From Chloroflexota bacterium (GTDB taxonomy: Bacteria; Chloroflexota; Anaerolineae; Aggregatilineales; Phototrophicaceae): a stretch of DNA of 64,000 bases. Both the position numbers and the translations under genes were made by a program. Positions 1 to 6,983 of the stretch are shown piece after piece. Under the pieces are notes generated by a model that saw nothing but the letters and a program-made list of their open reading frames with translations, was not told the DNA's origin and did no database searches. Numbering within the stretch: position 1 is the first letter of the stretch; each line of letters begins with the position of its first letter. The stretch lies in the NCBI GenBank assembly GCA_013388745.1, contig JACAER010000006.1:329507-393506 (forward strand), in the 5' to 3' direction.

Positions 1-201
1 CCGCCGCACCGTGCGGTACAGGCGGTGCGCCAGCATATCGCGCGCATAAGTGTTGCGCACGCCTACCACCAGCACCTGCTTCGTTTCATCCTGTTGGTGA
101 TCCAGTAGCACCGCATCGCGCAGCCAGGTATCAAAACTGGCACGATCCAGTTGGATTTCTAATTGGCTGTACGCCATTTTCCAAACCGTCTGCGCGTCCA
201 T
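1..201 (-). CDS. dnaA: Chromosomal replication initiator DnaA, N-terminal part (runs off the left edge)
   Basis: The minus strand encodes 67 residues from an ATG at 201 to the window edge with no stop. The sequence fits DnaA domain I: a VWKMAYSQLEIQL helix, the SFDTWLRDAVLL segment (family pattern F-x-T-W-L) and VVGVRNTYARDML (family pattern V-x-N-x-F-A-R-D-W-L). Domain I mediates DnaA self-contact and helicase loading; the AAA+ and DNA-binding domains would lie to the left of the window. A GAGGA stretch sits almost on top of the ATG, so the ribosome site is unusually close. An internal ATG at codon 9 is possible but would cut into the first helix. The gene points away from the AT-richer repeat region at 202-874, the usual arrangement of dnaA beside oriC. 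Confidence 0.88.
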   Translation of the reverse strand, partial: MDAQTVWKMAYSQLEIQLDRASFDTWLRDAVLLDHQQDETKQVLVVGVRNTYARDMLAHRLYRTVRR

Positions 202-874
202 TCCTCACATCGTCCTTAGTTGAGCTGCGGGCGGGCACAAGCGACACAAAGAGAACAGCCTGTGTCAGCCCCCGTTTTGTCTATTTCGAGCTCGATGTTC
301 GCTTGTTTCTTTCCTGCGCGGGGAGGTCAATCTCCCCGTTTGGCGCGGGGTGAAGCGCCATTTACTCTATCGGGTGTACTCTTTAGTATAGCTAATCCTG
401 CCACCAGACTCAACTAAAACACCCCGCAAACAATAAATTTTAAGGTTGGGATAAGTTCTACACAGTTGCTTAAAGGTAATAACATTTTAAAGCCCAAAAA
501 AGCGCGCGAGTCACAGCGCAATTATAAGGAATTTGGGTTAATTTAACCCACATTAACCCAAAAATATCCCAAAAATGCCCTAACATGCAGACTTAAGACC
601 CATCCATAAAAACGTCAACTTTTTTAACATTGGGATATTTTCTACACCGCTGGCCTTTTGCGCTTTGCCCATTTGGGATACTCTCATTTTTCAAGTATTG
701 CAACTTCTCTCTTATTAATCCCCCAAAGCGATTGCTAAAATCAGGACGAATATCACTATTATTTAACGTATTTCATGTGACCTTAGCAAATAGACGCCCT
801 TTGTGATTGGCGGTACAATGAAAACGAAGCCTTGTTATCGCAGGCTGTGCATTTAAGAATAGGCTGGTGGAACC
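202..874. other. Candidate replication origin / dnaA-spoVS divergent regulatory region
   Basis: This 670-bp gap separates the divergent dnaA and spoVS genes and is clearly richer in A and T than its surroundings. It contains two DnaA-box-like 9-mers, TTCTACACA (456-464) and TTCTACACC (640-648), both relatives of the consensus TTATCCACA. It also holds a family of TTGGGWTA elements, listed separately, and an 8-bp-arm inverted repeat TGGGTTAA-T-TTAACCCA at 534-550. I see no credible gene in it; a short open frame at 220-417 lacks recognisable protein features. A location next to dnaA is where oriC lies in many bacteria. Calling it the origin is inference, and it could equally be only the dnaA autoregulatory region. 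Confidence 0.55.
446..680. repeat. TTGGGWTA iteron-like repeats with DnaA-box-like tails
   Basis: The octamer TTGGGATA or TTGGGTTA occurs on the plus strand at 446-453, 533-540, 630-637 and 673-680, and on the minus strand at 554-561 and 565-572. The copies at 446 and 630 extend into a 19-mer of form TTGGGATA-N2-TTCTACACM that differs at only three positions. The two inverted copies start 11 bp apart, and TTAACCCA recurs at 543-550 and 553-560, 10 bp apart, so sites repeat about once per helical turn. This fits an array of protein-binding sites beside dnaA. Confidence 0.6.
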
Positions 875-1228
875 ATGTCTGAATTCTACGAAGAAGCGAC
901 TTCCTTCAGCTCTGACTCAACCGTTACGTCGCCCCCTCGGGGCGAGGATGGGACAAAGCCCGAAGTCATCAAAGTCTCCGCCCATTCGCGTTCGACTGCT
1001 GTCGCTGGGGCCATCGCCGGCGTCATTCGCGAACATCATTATGCCGAAGTACAAGCGATCGGCGCTGGCGCCGTCAATCAGGCGGTCAAAGCGCTTGCCA
1101 TCGCCCGTGGCTATCTCAGTCGTGATGAGATAGACATCGTTTTTGTCCCGTACTTTACCGAGGTGGATATCGATGGCCAGGAGCGGACAGCCGTTCGTTT
1201 CTCGGTCGAGCCTCGTCCACAAGGGTAA
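875..1228 (+). CDS. spoVS: Stage V sporulation protein S (SpoVS) family protein
   Basis: 117 residues. From about residue 30 the protein matches the SpoVS family: EVIKVSAHSRSTAVAGAIAG, then EVQAIGAGAVNQAVKALAIA, then a VPYFTEVDIDG and ERTAVRFSVEP tail. SpoVS proteins are small nucleic-acid-binding proteins of the Alba-like fold, known from sporulation control in Bacillus and widespread in non-sporulating Chloroflexota and Deinococcota. The first roughly 30 residues (Ser/Thr- and Pro-rich) are an extra N-terminal extension compared with the usual size of about 86 residues. The ATG at 875 is preceded by GGTGG at 866-870. It is the first gene of a tight run with the PHP phosphoesterase (7-nt gap) and a lipoprotein, opposite dnaA. 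A role in nucleoid or gene control is inferred. Confidence 0.9.
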   Translation: MSEFYEEATSFSSDSTVTSPPRGEDGTKPEVIKVSAHSRSTAVAGAIAGVIREHHYAEVQAIGAGAVNQAVKALAIARGYLSRDEIDIVFVPYFTEVDIDGQERTAVRFSVEPRPQG

Positions 1229-1235
1229 ACTGCGC

Positions 1236-2072
1236 GTGACCATAGATCTGCATATACATACAACGGCGTCAGATGGTGATATGACGCCGCAGCAGTTATT
1301 GAACCTGGCGCTCAAACGCCGCTTGCGCGTGATTGCCGTTACCGATCACGACAACACGCACGGCAGCCGCGAAGTCCAGCGCCTCGCGCACGACCAGCTC
1401 ACTGTCATCCCTGCTATCGAACTCGGCGCAGAAGATCATGGCCTGATCGACATTCTGGGTTATTTTATTCGTCCCGCCGCCCTTGCAGACCAAACCCCTT
1501 TTCAACACTGGCTCAGCGAACTGCGCCAGGATCGCCAGCAGCGCGCCCGCCGCATGGTGCAACGCCTCGCCGAAATCGGTATCCCCATCTCTTTCGAGCG
1601 TGTGCAAGAACTCGCCAACGGCGCCCCCATCACCCGCCCGCACATTGCTCGTGCCCTGGTCGAAGCGGGCCACGCCGAGTCCATAAAAGACGCCTTTAAC
1701 CGCTATATCGACGAACACGCCCCCGCCTATGTGCCCCGTAAACGCCTTGCGCCCGAAGACGCCATCGCCAAACTCCATCAGGTCGGCGCCTGCGCTGTCC
1801 TCGCCCATCCCGCCCGCGTCAAAAACTACCCCGCCCTTATCGAGCGTCTTGTCCTGCACGGCCTCGACGGCGTCGAAGTTGTGCATCCTGACAACAGCGC
1901 AGACGTGCGCCTGAACTTGCGTGGCCTGGCAAAACAGTATAACCTCGTCATGACCGGCGGCTCCGACTTTCATCGTCCCGATAGGGACGGCAAGATCACA
2001 CTCGGCCTGTTTAACCCGCCGGACGGTGCTGTCGAGGCGCTGCGTGCGCGCGCCCAGCGTTATAACGTCTAG
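1236..2072 (+). CDS. PHP-domain phosphoesterase (RNase AM / YciV-like)
   Basis: 278 residues from a GTG at 1236, chosen because AAGGGT overlapping the spoVS stop codon gives a well-placed ribosome site and the PHP fold begins directly after it. The metal-binding PHP motifs are present in order: HIHTTASDG near the N-terminus, VTDHDNTHG, an IPAIELGAED segment, a central LAHPAR and a C-terminal GGSDFHRPD. This layout with an inserted helical domain is that of the YciV/TrpH family, whose studied members remove 5'-terminal nucleotides from RNA or hydrolyse 3',5'-nucleoside bisphosphates. The family assignment is firm; the exact substrate is inferred. It is probably cotranscribed with spoVS. Confidence 0.88.
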   Translation: MTIDLHIHTTASDGDMTPQQLLNLALKRRLRVIAVTDHDNTHGSREVQRLAHDQLTVIPAIELGAEDHGLIDILGYFIRPAALADQTPFQHWLSELRQDRQQRARRMVQRLAEIGIPISFERVQELANGAPITRPHIARALVEAGHAESIKDAFNRYIDEHAPAYVPRKRLAPEDAIAKLHQVGACAVLAHPARVKNYPALIERLVLHGLDGVEVVHPDNSADVRLNLRGLAKQYNLVMTGGSDFHRPDRDGKITLGLFNPPDGAVEALRARAQRYNV

Positions 2073-2081
2073 GGAAACTGC

Positions 2082-2681
2082 ATGGCCGCTCATAAATTCA
2101 TCCTCGCCGCTTTACTGCTGCTCACGGCTTGCAATCTTGTCGGCGCCCCTGCTGCCCCCTCTCAGCCGCTCGACACCAACAGCAGCGCCGAAATCATCGA
2201 GCTGGCCACCAGCACCTCAGATGCGCCCCCGACCGTGACCGCGCTGCCCCGCCCCATCCCCACCACACCCACCATTGCCGGCCTCGTCTGGCACGATCGC
2301 TGCGCTGTCCCCGACGAAGCCACCCACACCGCCCCCACAGGCTGTCTGGCCGCCGCCGCTGGTTTGGTCGCCAACGGCATCCTGGACGTGGGCGAAACCG
2401 GTATTGCTGGCGTTTATGTCACCCTCGGCACAGGCGCATGCCCTTCCGACGGATTATCTGAGGCCATCACCGACGCTGACGGCGCTTACACTTTTGACGC
2501 CCTGGAGAGCGGCACCTACTGTGTCGCCGTCAACGCGCTCCGCCCCGAAAATCTTGCTCTGCTCGTGCCCGGCCTCTGGACAGCCCCCGCCCTCGATAAC
2601 GCTGCCCTCACCGTCATCCTCACCCCCGGCGAAAGCAAATTAGACGCCAATTTCGGCTGGGATTTTGAGTTCGCTCCCTAG
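2082..2681 (+). CDS. Lipoprotein with an SdrB/Cna-B-like beta-sandwich domain
   Basis: 199 residues. A short hydrophobic signal ends in a lipobox LLTAC (Cys about residue 17), so the protein should be lipid-anchored outside the cytoplasmic membrane. A Ser/Thr/Pro-rich linker follows to about residue 65. The rest fits an SdrD-B-like repeat: GLVWHDRC, a GILDVGETGIAGVYVTL strand pair, TDADGAYTFDALESGTYCV and a terminal FGWDF. Several Cys residues in the domain may form disulfides. Such domains are usually structural stalks or adhesive modules; here there is only one. It begins 9 nt after the PHP gene with AGGGAAA as ribosome site, so it probably belongs to the spoVS run, although a functional link is not obvious. 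Confidence 0.75.
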   Translation: MAAHKFILAALLLLTACNLVGAPAAPSQPLDTNSSAEIIELATSTSDAPPTVTALPRPIPTTPTIAGLVWHDRCAVPDEATHTAPTGCLAAAAGLVANGILDVGETGIAGVYVTLGTGACPSDGLSEAITDADGAYTFDALESGTYCVAVNALRPENLALLVPGLWTAPALDNAALTVILTPGESKLDANFGWDFEFAP

Positions 2682-3044
2682 ATTTGCATAAATAGAACAA
2701 AAAACCGTCATCGCCTGATGCACAACTGACGTCTGTGAACAGTCAACTTCTGCCAGGACCTCTTTTGTCCGTCTCCTTGCGAACAGCGCGTGATTTTGTC
2801 TATAGCTCCCTGCCCGAATCATCGATCCATCGGTCGCGCGTGCCATGCCGCAGCTCCTCCAGCGACGAACACAACCTCCCCCACTGGCAGCCCTGTATAA
2901 GCATGGTGGTGCGCGCCCCGCTCCGCCACTACAACAAATGAGAGCCTGTTTAACGTTCGCCGCCGCGCGTAAGGTAGTGTTTGTTGACCGTCTCTATACT
3001 AATGAGCAAACATCATCCCCATCTAAGTTCGGGAGACTTACACA
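2682..3044. other. Intergenic stretch without recognisable gene
   Basis: 363 bp between the SdrB-like lipoprotein and the DUF427 gene. Short open frames exist on both strands, but none has convincing protein character or a good ribosome site. No hairpin terminator was found after the lipoprotein. A TATACT at 2995-3000 could be a -10 element for the DUF427 gene, but no -35 partner at normal spacing is visible. Confidence 0.5.
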
Positions 3045-3329
3045 ATGCCGAAAGCAGTTTGGAACAACGTCGTTATCGCCGAAAGCGATCAAACCATCAT
3101 GGTCGAAGGCAATCACTACTTCCCGCCCTCAGCCGTGAAGAAAGAATTCCTGAAAGACAGCACCACCCACACCACCTGCCACTGGAAGGGTGTCGCCAGC
3201 TACTATAACGTCGAAATCAACGGGCAGACCAATCGCGATGCCGCCTGGTACTATCCCCAACCCTCCGAAGCCGCCAAAGAAATCGAAGGCTACATCGCGT
3301 TCTGGCGCGGAGTCAAAGTCGAAGCCTGA
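3045..3329 (+). CDS. DUF427 family protein
   Basis: 94 residues, the normal length for a single DUF427 domain. Recognisable family pattern: a VWNNVVIAESD start, VEGNHYFPPSAV, then TTCHWKGVASYYNV with the conserved Cys/Trp/Lys/Gly cluster, AAWYYPQPSEAAKEI and a YIAFWRGVKVE ending. It should be a small cytoplasmic beta-rich protein. Function in this family is not established, so none is assigned. A GGGAG precedes the ATG by about ten bases. The gene stands alone and is followed within ten bases by a strong intrinsic terminator, so it forms its own transcription unit. Confidence 0.9.
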   Translation: MPKAVWNNVVIAESDQTIMVEGNHYFPPSAVKKEFLKDSTTHTTCHWKGVASYYNVEINGQTNRDAAWYYPQPSEAAKEIEGYIAFWRGVKVEA

Positions 3330-3335
3330 TAGACC

Positions 3336-3365
3336 AACACCGGAGGTTTCCTCCGGTGTTTTTTT
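3336..3365 (+). terminator. Rho-independent terminator of the DUF427 gene
   Basis: Perfect 11-bp stem AACACCGGAGG / CCTCCGGTGTT with a TTT loop, running directly into a T tract (at least seven T's at 3359-3365). It lies 6 bp after the DUF427 stop codon and before the convergent hydrolase gene. Confidence 0.95.
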
Positions 3366-3413
3366 GCCGCGCCCACGTGTTTTGTCCGTGCTGCGCTTCA
3401 ACAGCCGTCTCAA

Positions 3414-4265
3414 TCACCCCTCAATTTCCCGCAGCCAATCCAGCATCGCTCTCCGCGTGGCATCCGGCGCTGACTGCGGGAACAAATGCCCATGTCCGGG
3501 GATTTCCACGTGTCGCGCTTCCGGCAGCAGCCGCCGCAGCTTGGCCGCCGATTCTTCCACAAACGTATCGGTCACCCCCCCGCGAAGCACCAGCGTCGGC
3601 AGCAGGCCGCGCAGTTTGGGTAGCACGCGCCACACGCCCGTATACACCGTGCGAAAATAATGCGCCTCCCAGGCCGGCGGCCACGCCAGTTCGAAGCCTT
3701 CCCCCTCCACCGCGCGCCGCAGCATCCCCTCGGCATACAGCCGCACGCTGGCGTCCGGCCAATCGCCAAATAAACGTTTGCCGCGAAAATAGCCATACGC
3801 CTCGTCCACGCTGGCGAAGCGCGCCCGCCGCCGCAGTGCTCCCGCCACCAGGCCGCTGCGCCCGTCCAGCCCGATTAAGCGCGATATCCGAATGGCCCAT
3901 ATGATGCGCGGTGGCAAAAACGTCGGATCCAGCAGAATCAGCGCGCGGAAACGCTTTGGTTGGCGCATTATGGCCAGCGCCGACGCCACCCCGCCGAACG
4001 AATGCCCTACCGCCACTACCCGATCGAGTCCGTATTGCTCCATACCCGCCAGCATATCGCCGGCCAGGTCATGCCACGAGCCTGTCTCTCCCGGCTTGTG
4101 CTCGCCCGGCCACAGCGCGCGCGGCGGCAGACATACCGCCCGGAACTGTGTTGTCAGCGGTTGCAGCAGCGGGATATACGTTTGCGGCGGAAAACCGTTC
4201 GCCACCGCCAGATGCAGCACTGGCAGATGCGCCGCGCCGCCAAATTCATACAAAGGTTGGGCCAT
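3414..4265 (-). CDS. Alpha/beta hydrolase
   Basis: 283 residues, normal for a single alpha/beta-hydrolase fold. The nucleophile elbow is GHSFGG (Ser about residue 89) after the strand DRVVAVGHS. The core continues with ALILLDPTF, a helical cap region rich in Arg between about 120 and 190, LPTLVLRGGVTDTF carrying the likely acid, and PGHGHLFP carrying the catalytic His. An oxyanion-type segment LAVANGFPPQTY sits near the N-terminus. No signal peptide, so cytoplasmic. The substrate cannot be told from sequence; esterase, lipase or C-C hydrolase activity are all possible. It is transcribed toward the DUF427 gene and stands alone. Confidence 0.85.
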   Translation of the reverse strand: MAQPLYEFGGAAHLPVLHLAVANGFPPQTYIPLLQPLTTQFRAVCLPPRALWPGEHKPGETGSWHDLAGDMLAGMEQYGLDRVVAVGHSFGGVASALAIMRQPKRFRALILLDPTFLPPRIIWAIRISRLIGLDGRSGLVAGALRRRARFASVDEAYGYFRGKRLFGDWPDASVRLYAEGMLRRAVEGEGFELAWPPAWEAHYFRTVYTGVWRVLPKLRGLLPTLVLRGGVTDTFVEESAAKLRRLLPEARHVEIPGHGHLFPQSAPDATRRAMLDWLREIEG

Positions 4266-4560
4266 AACTCGCCATCTTCATCATTTGTCTTCTGGGATAC
4301 GAGGGATTATGGCATTTTCCTGCCCATCTTTGTAGGAAAATCTTTGCCTTGCCCTTCACGCTATATCCAGCACCAACCGCATCGCGTTCGTCCCCACCAA
4401 CCCCAGCGACTCATACACGGGGCGGCCTTTGTCACTCGCGTGCATGCCGCTTTTCACTATAACCATCTAATAACCATCTATCGCCGCGCTTCAATCGTGA
4501 CAATTCGCGCCGCCAGGCGTAAAATAACACTAGCTTCCAAAGTCTAAACTGTAGTTCCCT
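4266..4560. other. Divergent intergenic region, no gene seen
   Basis: About 295 bp between the divergent hydrolase (minus) and DUF2179-type (plus) genes, so it should hold promoters for both. I find no convincing -35/-10 pair, hairpin or small gene. Confidence 0.4.
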
Positions 4561-5097
4561 ATGACCACTGATGCAATTCTATTAGCGGCAGCCATCTTCG
4601 GCCTGCGCGTCGTCAATAACATGATTAGCACCCTGCGCGTCGTGTTCATCACCCGCCAGATGAAATTGGTTGCCGCCGTTATGGCCTTTCTCGAAGCCTG
4701 GATCTTCGCCGTCGTCATCTCCAGCGTCGTCCAGGACCTCGGCAATACCTGGAACCTTCTGGCTTACTGCGGCGGTTTTGCCGTCGGCAGTTATGTCGGC
4801 ATGTGGATCGAATCCCGTTTCATTACCAGCTACATGATCGTCAATGTCTTCGTGCGCGAACGCGGCCACGAAATCGCCCAGGCCTTGCGCGCCCAGGGTT
4901 TCGGCGTCACCGAAACGTCCGGCGAAGGCCGCGAAGGCGCGGTCATGATTCTGCGCAGCGTTATCACCAGTCGCGATGTCCCACGCTTCAGCGCCAGCGT
5001 GCGTGAACTTTTGCCGGACGCCTTCATCGCCATCGAGGAAGCGCGCGCTGTCCAGCAGGGCTGGATCACCCGCCACAGCAACGGCCACCAGCGCTAA
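4561..5097 (+). CDS. DUF2179/DUF5698 (UPF0316, YebE-like) membrane protein
   Basis: 178 residues. The first half is hydrophobic with about three membrane segments and the family pattern GLRVVNNMISTLRVVFITRQ, followed by FLEAWIFAVVISSVVQDLGN and LLAYCGGFAVGSYVGMWIE. The second half, from about residue 95, is a soluble DUF2179-type domain (VNVFVRERGHEIAQALRAQG, then GREGAVMILRSVITSRD). Function is unknown in this family; a membrane-anchored small-ligand-binding regulator is a common guess. The stop codon overlaps tail-to-tail with the YeiH gene by four bases. Confidence 0.85.
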   Translation: MTTDAILLAAAIFGLRVVNNMISTLRVVFITRQMKLVAAVMAFLEAWIFAVVISSVVQDLGNTWNLLAYCGGFAVGSYVGMWIESRFITSYMIVNVFVRERGHEIAQALRAQGFGVTETSGEGREGAVMILRSVITSRDVPRFSASVRELLPDAFIAIEEARAVQQGWITRHSNGHQR

Positions 5098-6179
5098 AAC
5101 AACACGCCGAAAATCACATACGCCACCCCCAGCGCCAGCAGCGTATTAAACACCGTTGCCCCCAGATACACCGCCAGCGGACGCCAGCCCGCGCTGCGCA
5201 AATCGTGCAGCGAAAAATCAATGCCGATACACACAAACGCCAGCGCAAAAATCCACTGGTAAGCGCTGCTCATCTCGCGCACCAGTTCCGGTGTAAAAGC
5301 GCCTACAGACGCCAGCAGCGATACCAGCACAAAACCCAGCACAAACTTCGGGAAACGCTGCCAGATAATTTTCGCGCTCGGACGTTCGCCTTCCCCGCGC
5401 TTCACCACCGTCACGAAGTACAGCGCCAGCCCGAACGCTACAAAGCCGATCAGCACATTCTGCGACAGTTTGACCACCGCCGCCGTCTGCTGTGCCTGCG
5501 CGCCGTACAGCGTGCCCGCGCCTACCACCGCCGCCGTCGTGTCGATATTGCCGCCGAACCACGCCCCTGCCACGTCCTGCGGCAGATTCAAGGCGGTTGC
5601 CATCGGTGGCGCCAGCACCATCAGCGGCAGCGCCACCAGAATCACCAGTGTCGTGATGTAGGTGACTTCTTCTTTGCGCGCCTGCACGGCCCCCGCCGCC
5701 GCAATCGCCGCCGAGACCCCACAGATCGACACGGCTGACGCCAGCACCGCCCGCAGCGTTTCCGGTAGCTTCAGCCTGCCGCCCAGCCACCACGTAAAAA
5801 AGAACACCACCCCCACCATAATCAGCGCTTGCACCAGCCCGCCCACGCCCGTCGCCAGCAAATCCCCCAGACTGATGCGCGCCCCCAGAATCACCAGCCC
5901 GATCTTCAAATACAGTTCCGTGCGCACAGCAGGACGAACATAGGTGTACGTCCGCGTCAGACGCAGCACGCCGTTCGCGACCAGCCCGACCACTACTGCC
6001 GTCAGGGGATATTCCAGCGGATTTTGTGCCACCCCCTGTCCGCGAAAGAAGTTGGCGATGCCGCGGTCAATCTCTGCCACCATAATGGTCAAGCCGATCA
6101 GCAGCAGCGTGCCGATCAGCATACGCAGCCAATCTCTGCTCTGTGTTTCTTCGGGAAGCCTTGTCGAAACGGTCATCAT
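5094..6179 (-). CDS. YeiH family putative sulfate exporter (UPF0324)
   Basis: 361 residues with about ten hydrophobic segments. Family hallmarks are visible: LYLKIGLVILGARISLGDLL, SAVSICGVSAAIAAAGAVQA, TLVILVALPLMVLAPPMA, AGAWFGGNIDTTAAVVGAG and VVKLSQNVLIGFVAFGLAL. Members are called putative sulfate exporters on genetic and family evidence; substrate is not proven. It starts with a doubled Met (ATGATG) and lies 31 nt downstream of a small membrane-anchored protein, so the two probably form an operon. It converges on the DUF2179-type gene with a 4-nt overlap. Confidence 0.88.
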   Translation of the reverse strand: MMTVSTRLPEETQSRDWLRMLIGTLLLIGLTIMVAEIDRGIANFFRGQGVAQNPLEYPLTAVVVGLVANGVLRLTRTYTYVRPAVRTELYLKIGLVILGARISLGDLLATGVGGLVQALIMVGVVFFFTWWLGGRLKLPETLRAVLASAVSICGVSAAIAAAGAVQARKEEVTYITTLVILVALPLMVLAPPMATALNLPQDVAGAWFGGNIDTTAAVVGAGTLYGAQAQQTAAVVKLSQNVLIGFVAFGLALYFVTVVKRGEGERPSAKIIWQRFPKFVLGFVLVSLLASVGAFTPELVREMSSAYQWIFALAFVCIGIDFSLHDLRSAGWRPLAVYLGATVFNTLLALGVAYVIFGVLF

Positions 6180-6210
6180 ATTGCTCGCTTATGAAAAGGC
6201 TGCTTTTTGG

Positions 6211-6648
6211 CTAACGCCCGAACAGGTTGAACAGCGGCCACACAATCGCCCCGCTCGTCCGGTAGGTCACGCTCACCGCCGCGTCGCAGCCGTTCACCAC
6301 CACAATCTGCCCGCGGTCTTCCGGTGCATCGTTCACCCCTGCCGGCAGCGCCCGCACAGCATAATGGCTGCGCAGCCTTCCCGCTGCGCACTCTATGATA
6401 AGGTTCGTGCCGCCGGATAACGCCGTCAGCGTGCCTTCCACCGTCGCCCGTTGGCCGTCTATCGTCGCGCTTACTGTCCAGCCGCTCAGCGGCAGCGCCA
6501 GCTTGCTCTGTATTTCGCCTGCTGCGGCGTTAATTGTCACCGTCTGCGGGCCGGGGCCAAGCACGCCCAGCCCGATAACTGCCACAATGATCAGACCTGC
6601 GATCGTCGCCAGCCAATCTTCAGACAAACTGAATTTTGTCCTGCTCAT
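6211..6648 (-). CDS. Membrane-anchored hypothetical protein, likely YeiH partner
   Basis: 145 residues, not assigned to a family. A short basic and polar N-terminus is followed by one hydrophobic helix (WLATIAGLIIVAVIGLGVLG, about residues 12-31). The remaining 110 residues are soluble, beta-prone and contain two Cys residues (LIIECAAG and VVNGCDAA) that could pair outside the membrane. The last residues (GAIVWPLFNLFGR) are again hydrophobic. It precedes the YeiH-type exporter by 31 nt in the same direction. This suggests a small accessory subunit of the exporter, but that is inference from position only. Confidence 0.6.
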   Translation of the reverse strand: MSRTKFSLSEDWLATIAGLIIVAVIGLGVLGPGPQTVTINAAAGEIQSKLALPLSGWTVSATIDGQRATVEGTLTALSGGTNLIIECAAGRLRSHYAVRALPAGVNDAPEDRGQIVVVNGCDAAVSVTYRTSGAIVWPLFNLFGR

Positions 6649-6983
6649 GCCGGTTTTGACTCCTTTCCATCCATAAGTTTAAACACCTTGCCCTCAAAAC
6701 GTTACTTGAGCTTTATTCTTCAGCCTATGTCACAATGTCATAATAACTTGCCGTTTTCAACGCGCACCTTGTGGCCGCAATCTCTGCTCGCGCCCCCTTC
6801 GATACGTATCGAGAGTACCTCGCTTCCCCTAGTTCTCCCCCTTAATCATGCCACTGTGGCGGCTGTTCCTGCTCGCTTTCCCCTTCACATTTTTCGCGCC
6901 TTCTAACTATTTTCTACCCCTACTGGTGCTATACTGTGAGACGTTATCTGGGCGTTAGTGCCCTAGACACGTGAGGAAAATGA
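6649..6983. other. Divergent intergenic region
   Basis: 335 bp between the minus-strand membrane-anchored protein (start 6648) and the plus-strand secreted protein (start 6984). AT-richer around 6665-6760 and containing two close TGTCA pentamers (TGTCACAATGTCA near 6728-6740). Apart from the extended -10 element listed next, no gene or strong hairpin was found. Confidence 0.4.
6927..6935 (+). promoter_or_regulatory. Extended -10 promoter element TGCTATACT
   Basis: TG-N-TATACT about 50 bp upstream of the secreted-protein start, with no good -35 hexamer. The same nonamer TGCTATACT recurs at 52425-52433 before the SGNH-type gene, which supports it being a real promoter form in this organism. 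Confidence 0.45.

Noticed and set aside
220..417. Short open frame in the oriC-like region
   Set aside because: Low-complexity translation, no ribosome site, lies in the repeat-bearing regulatory gap.
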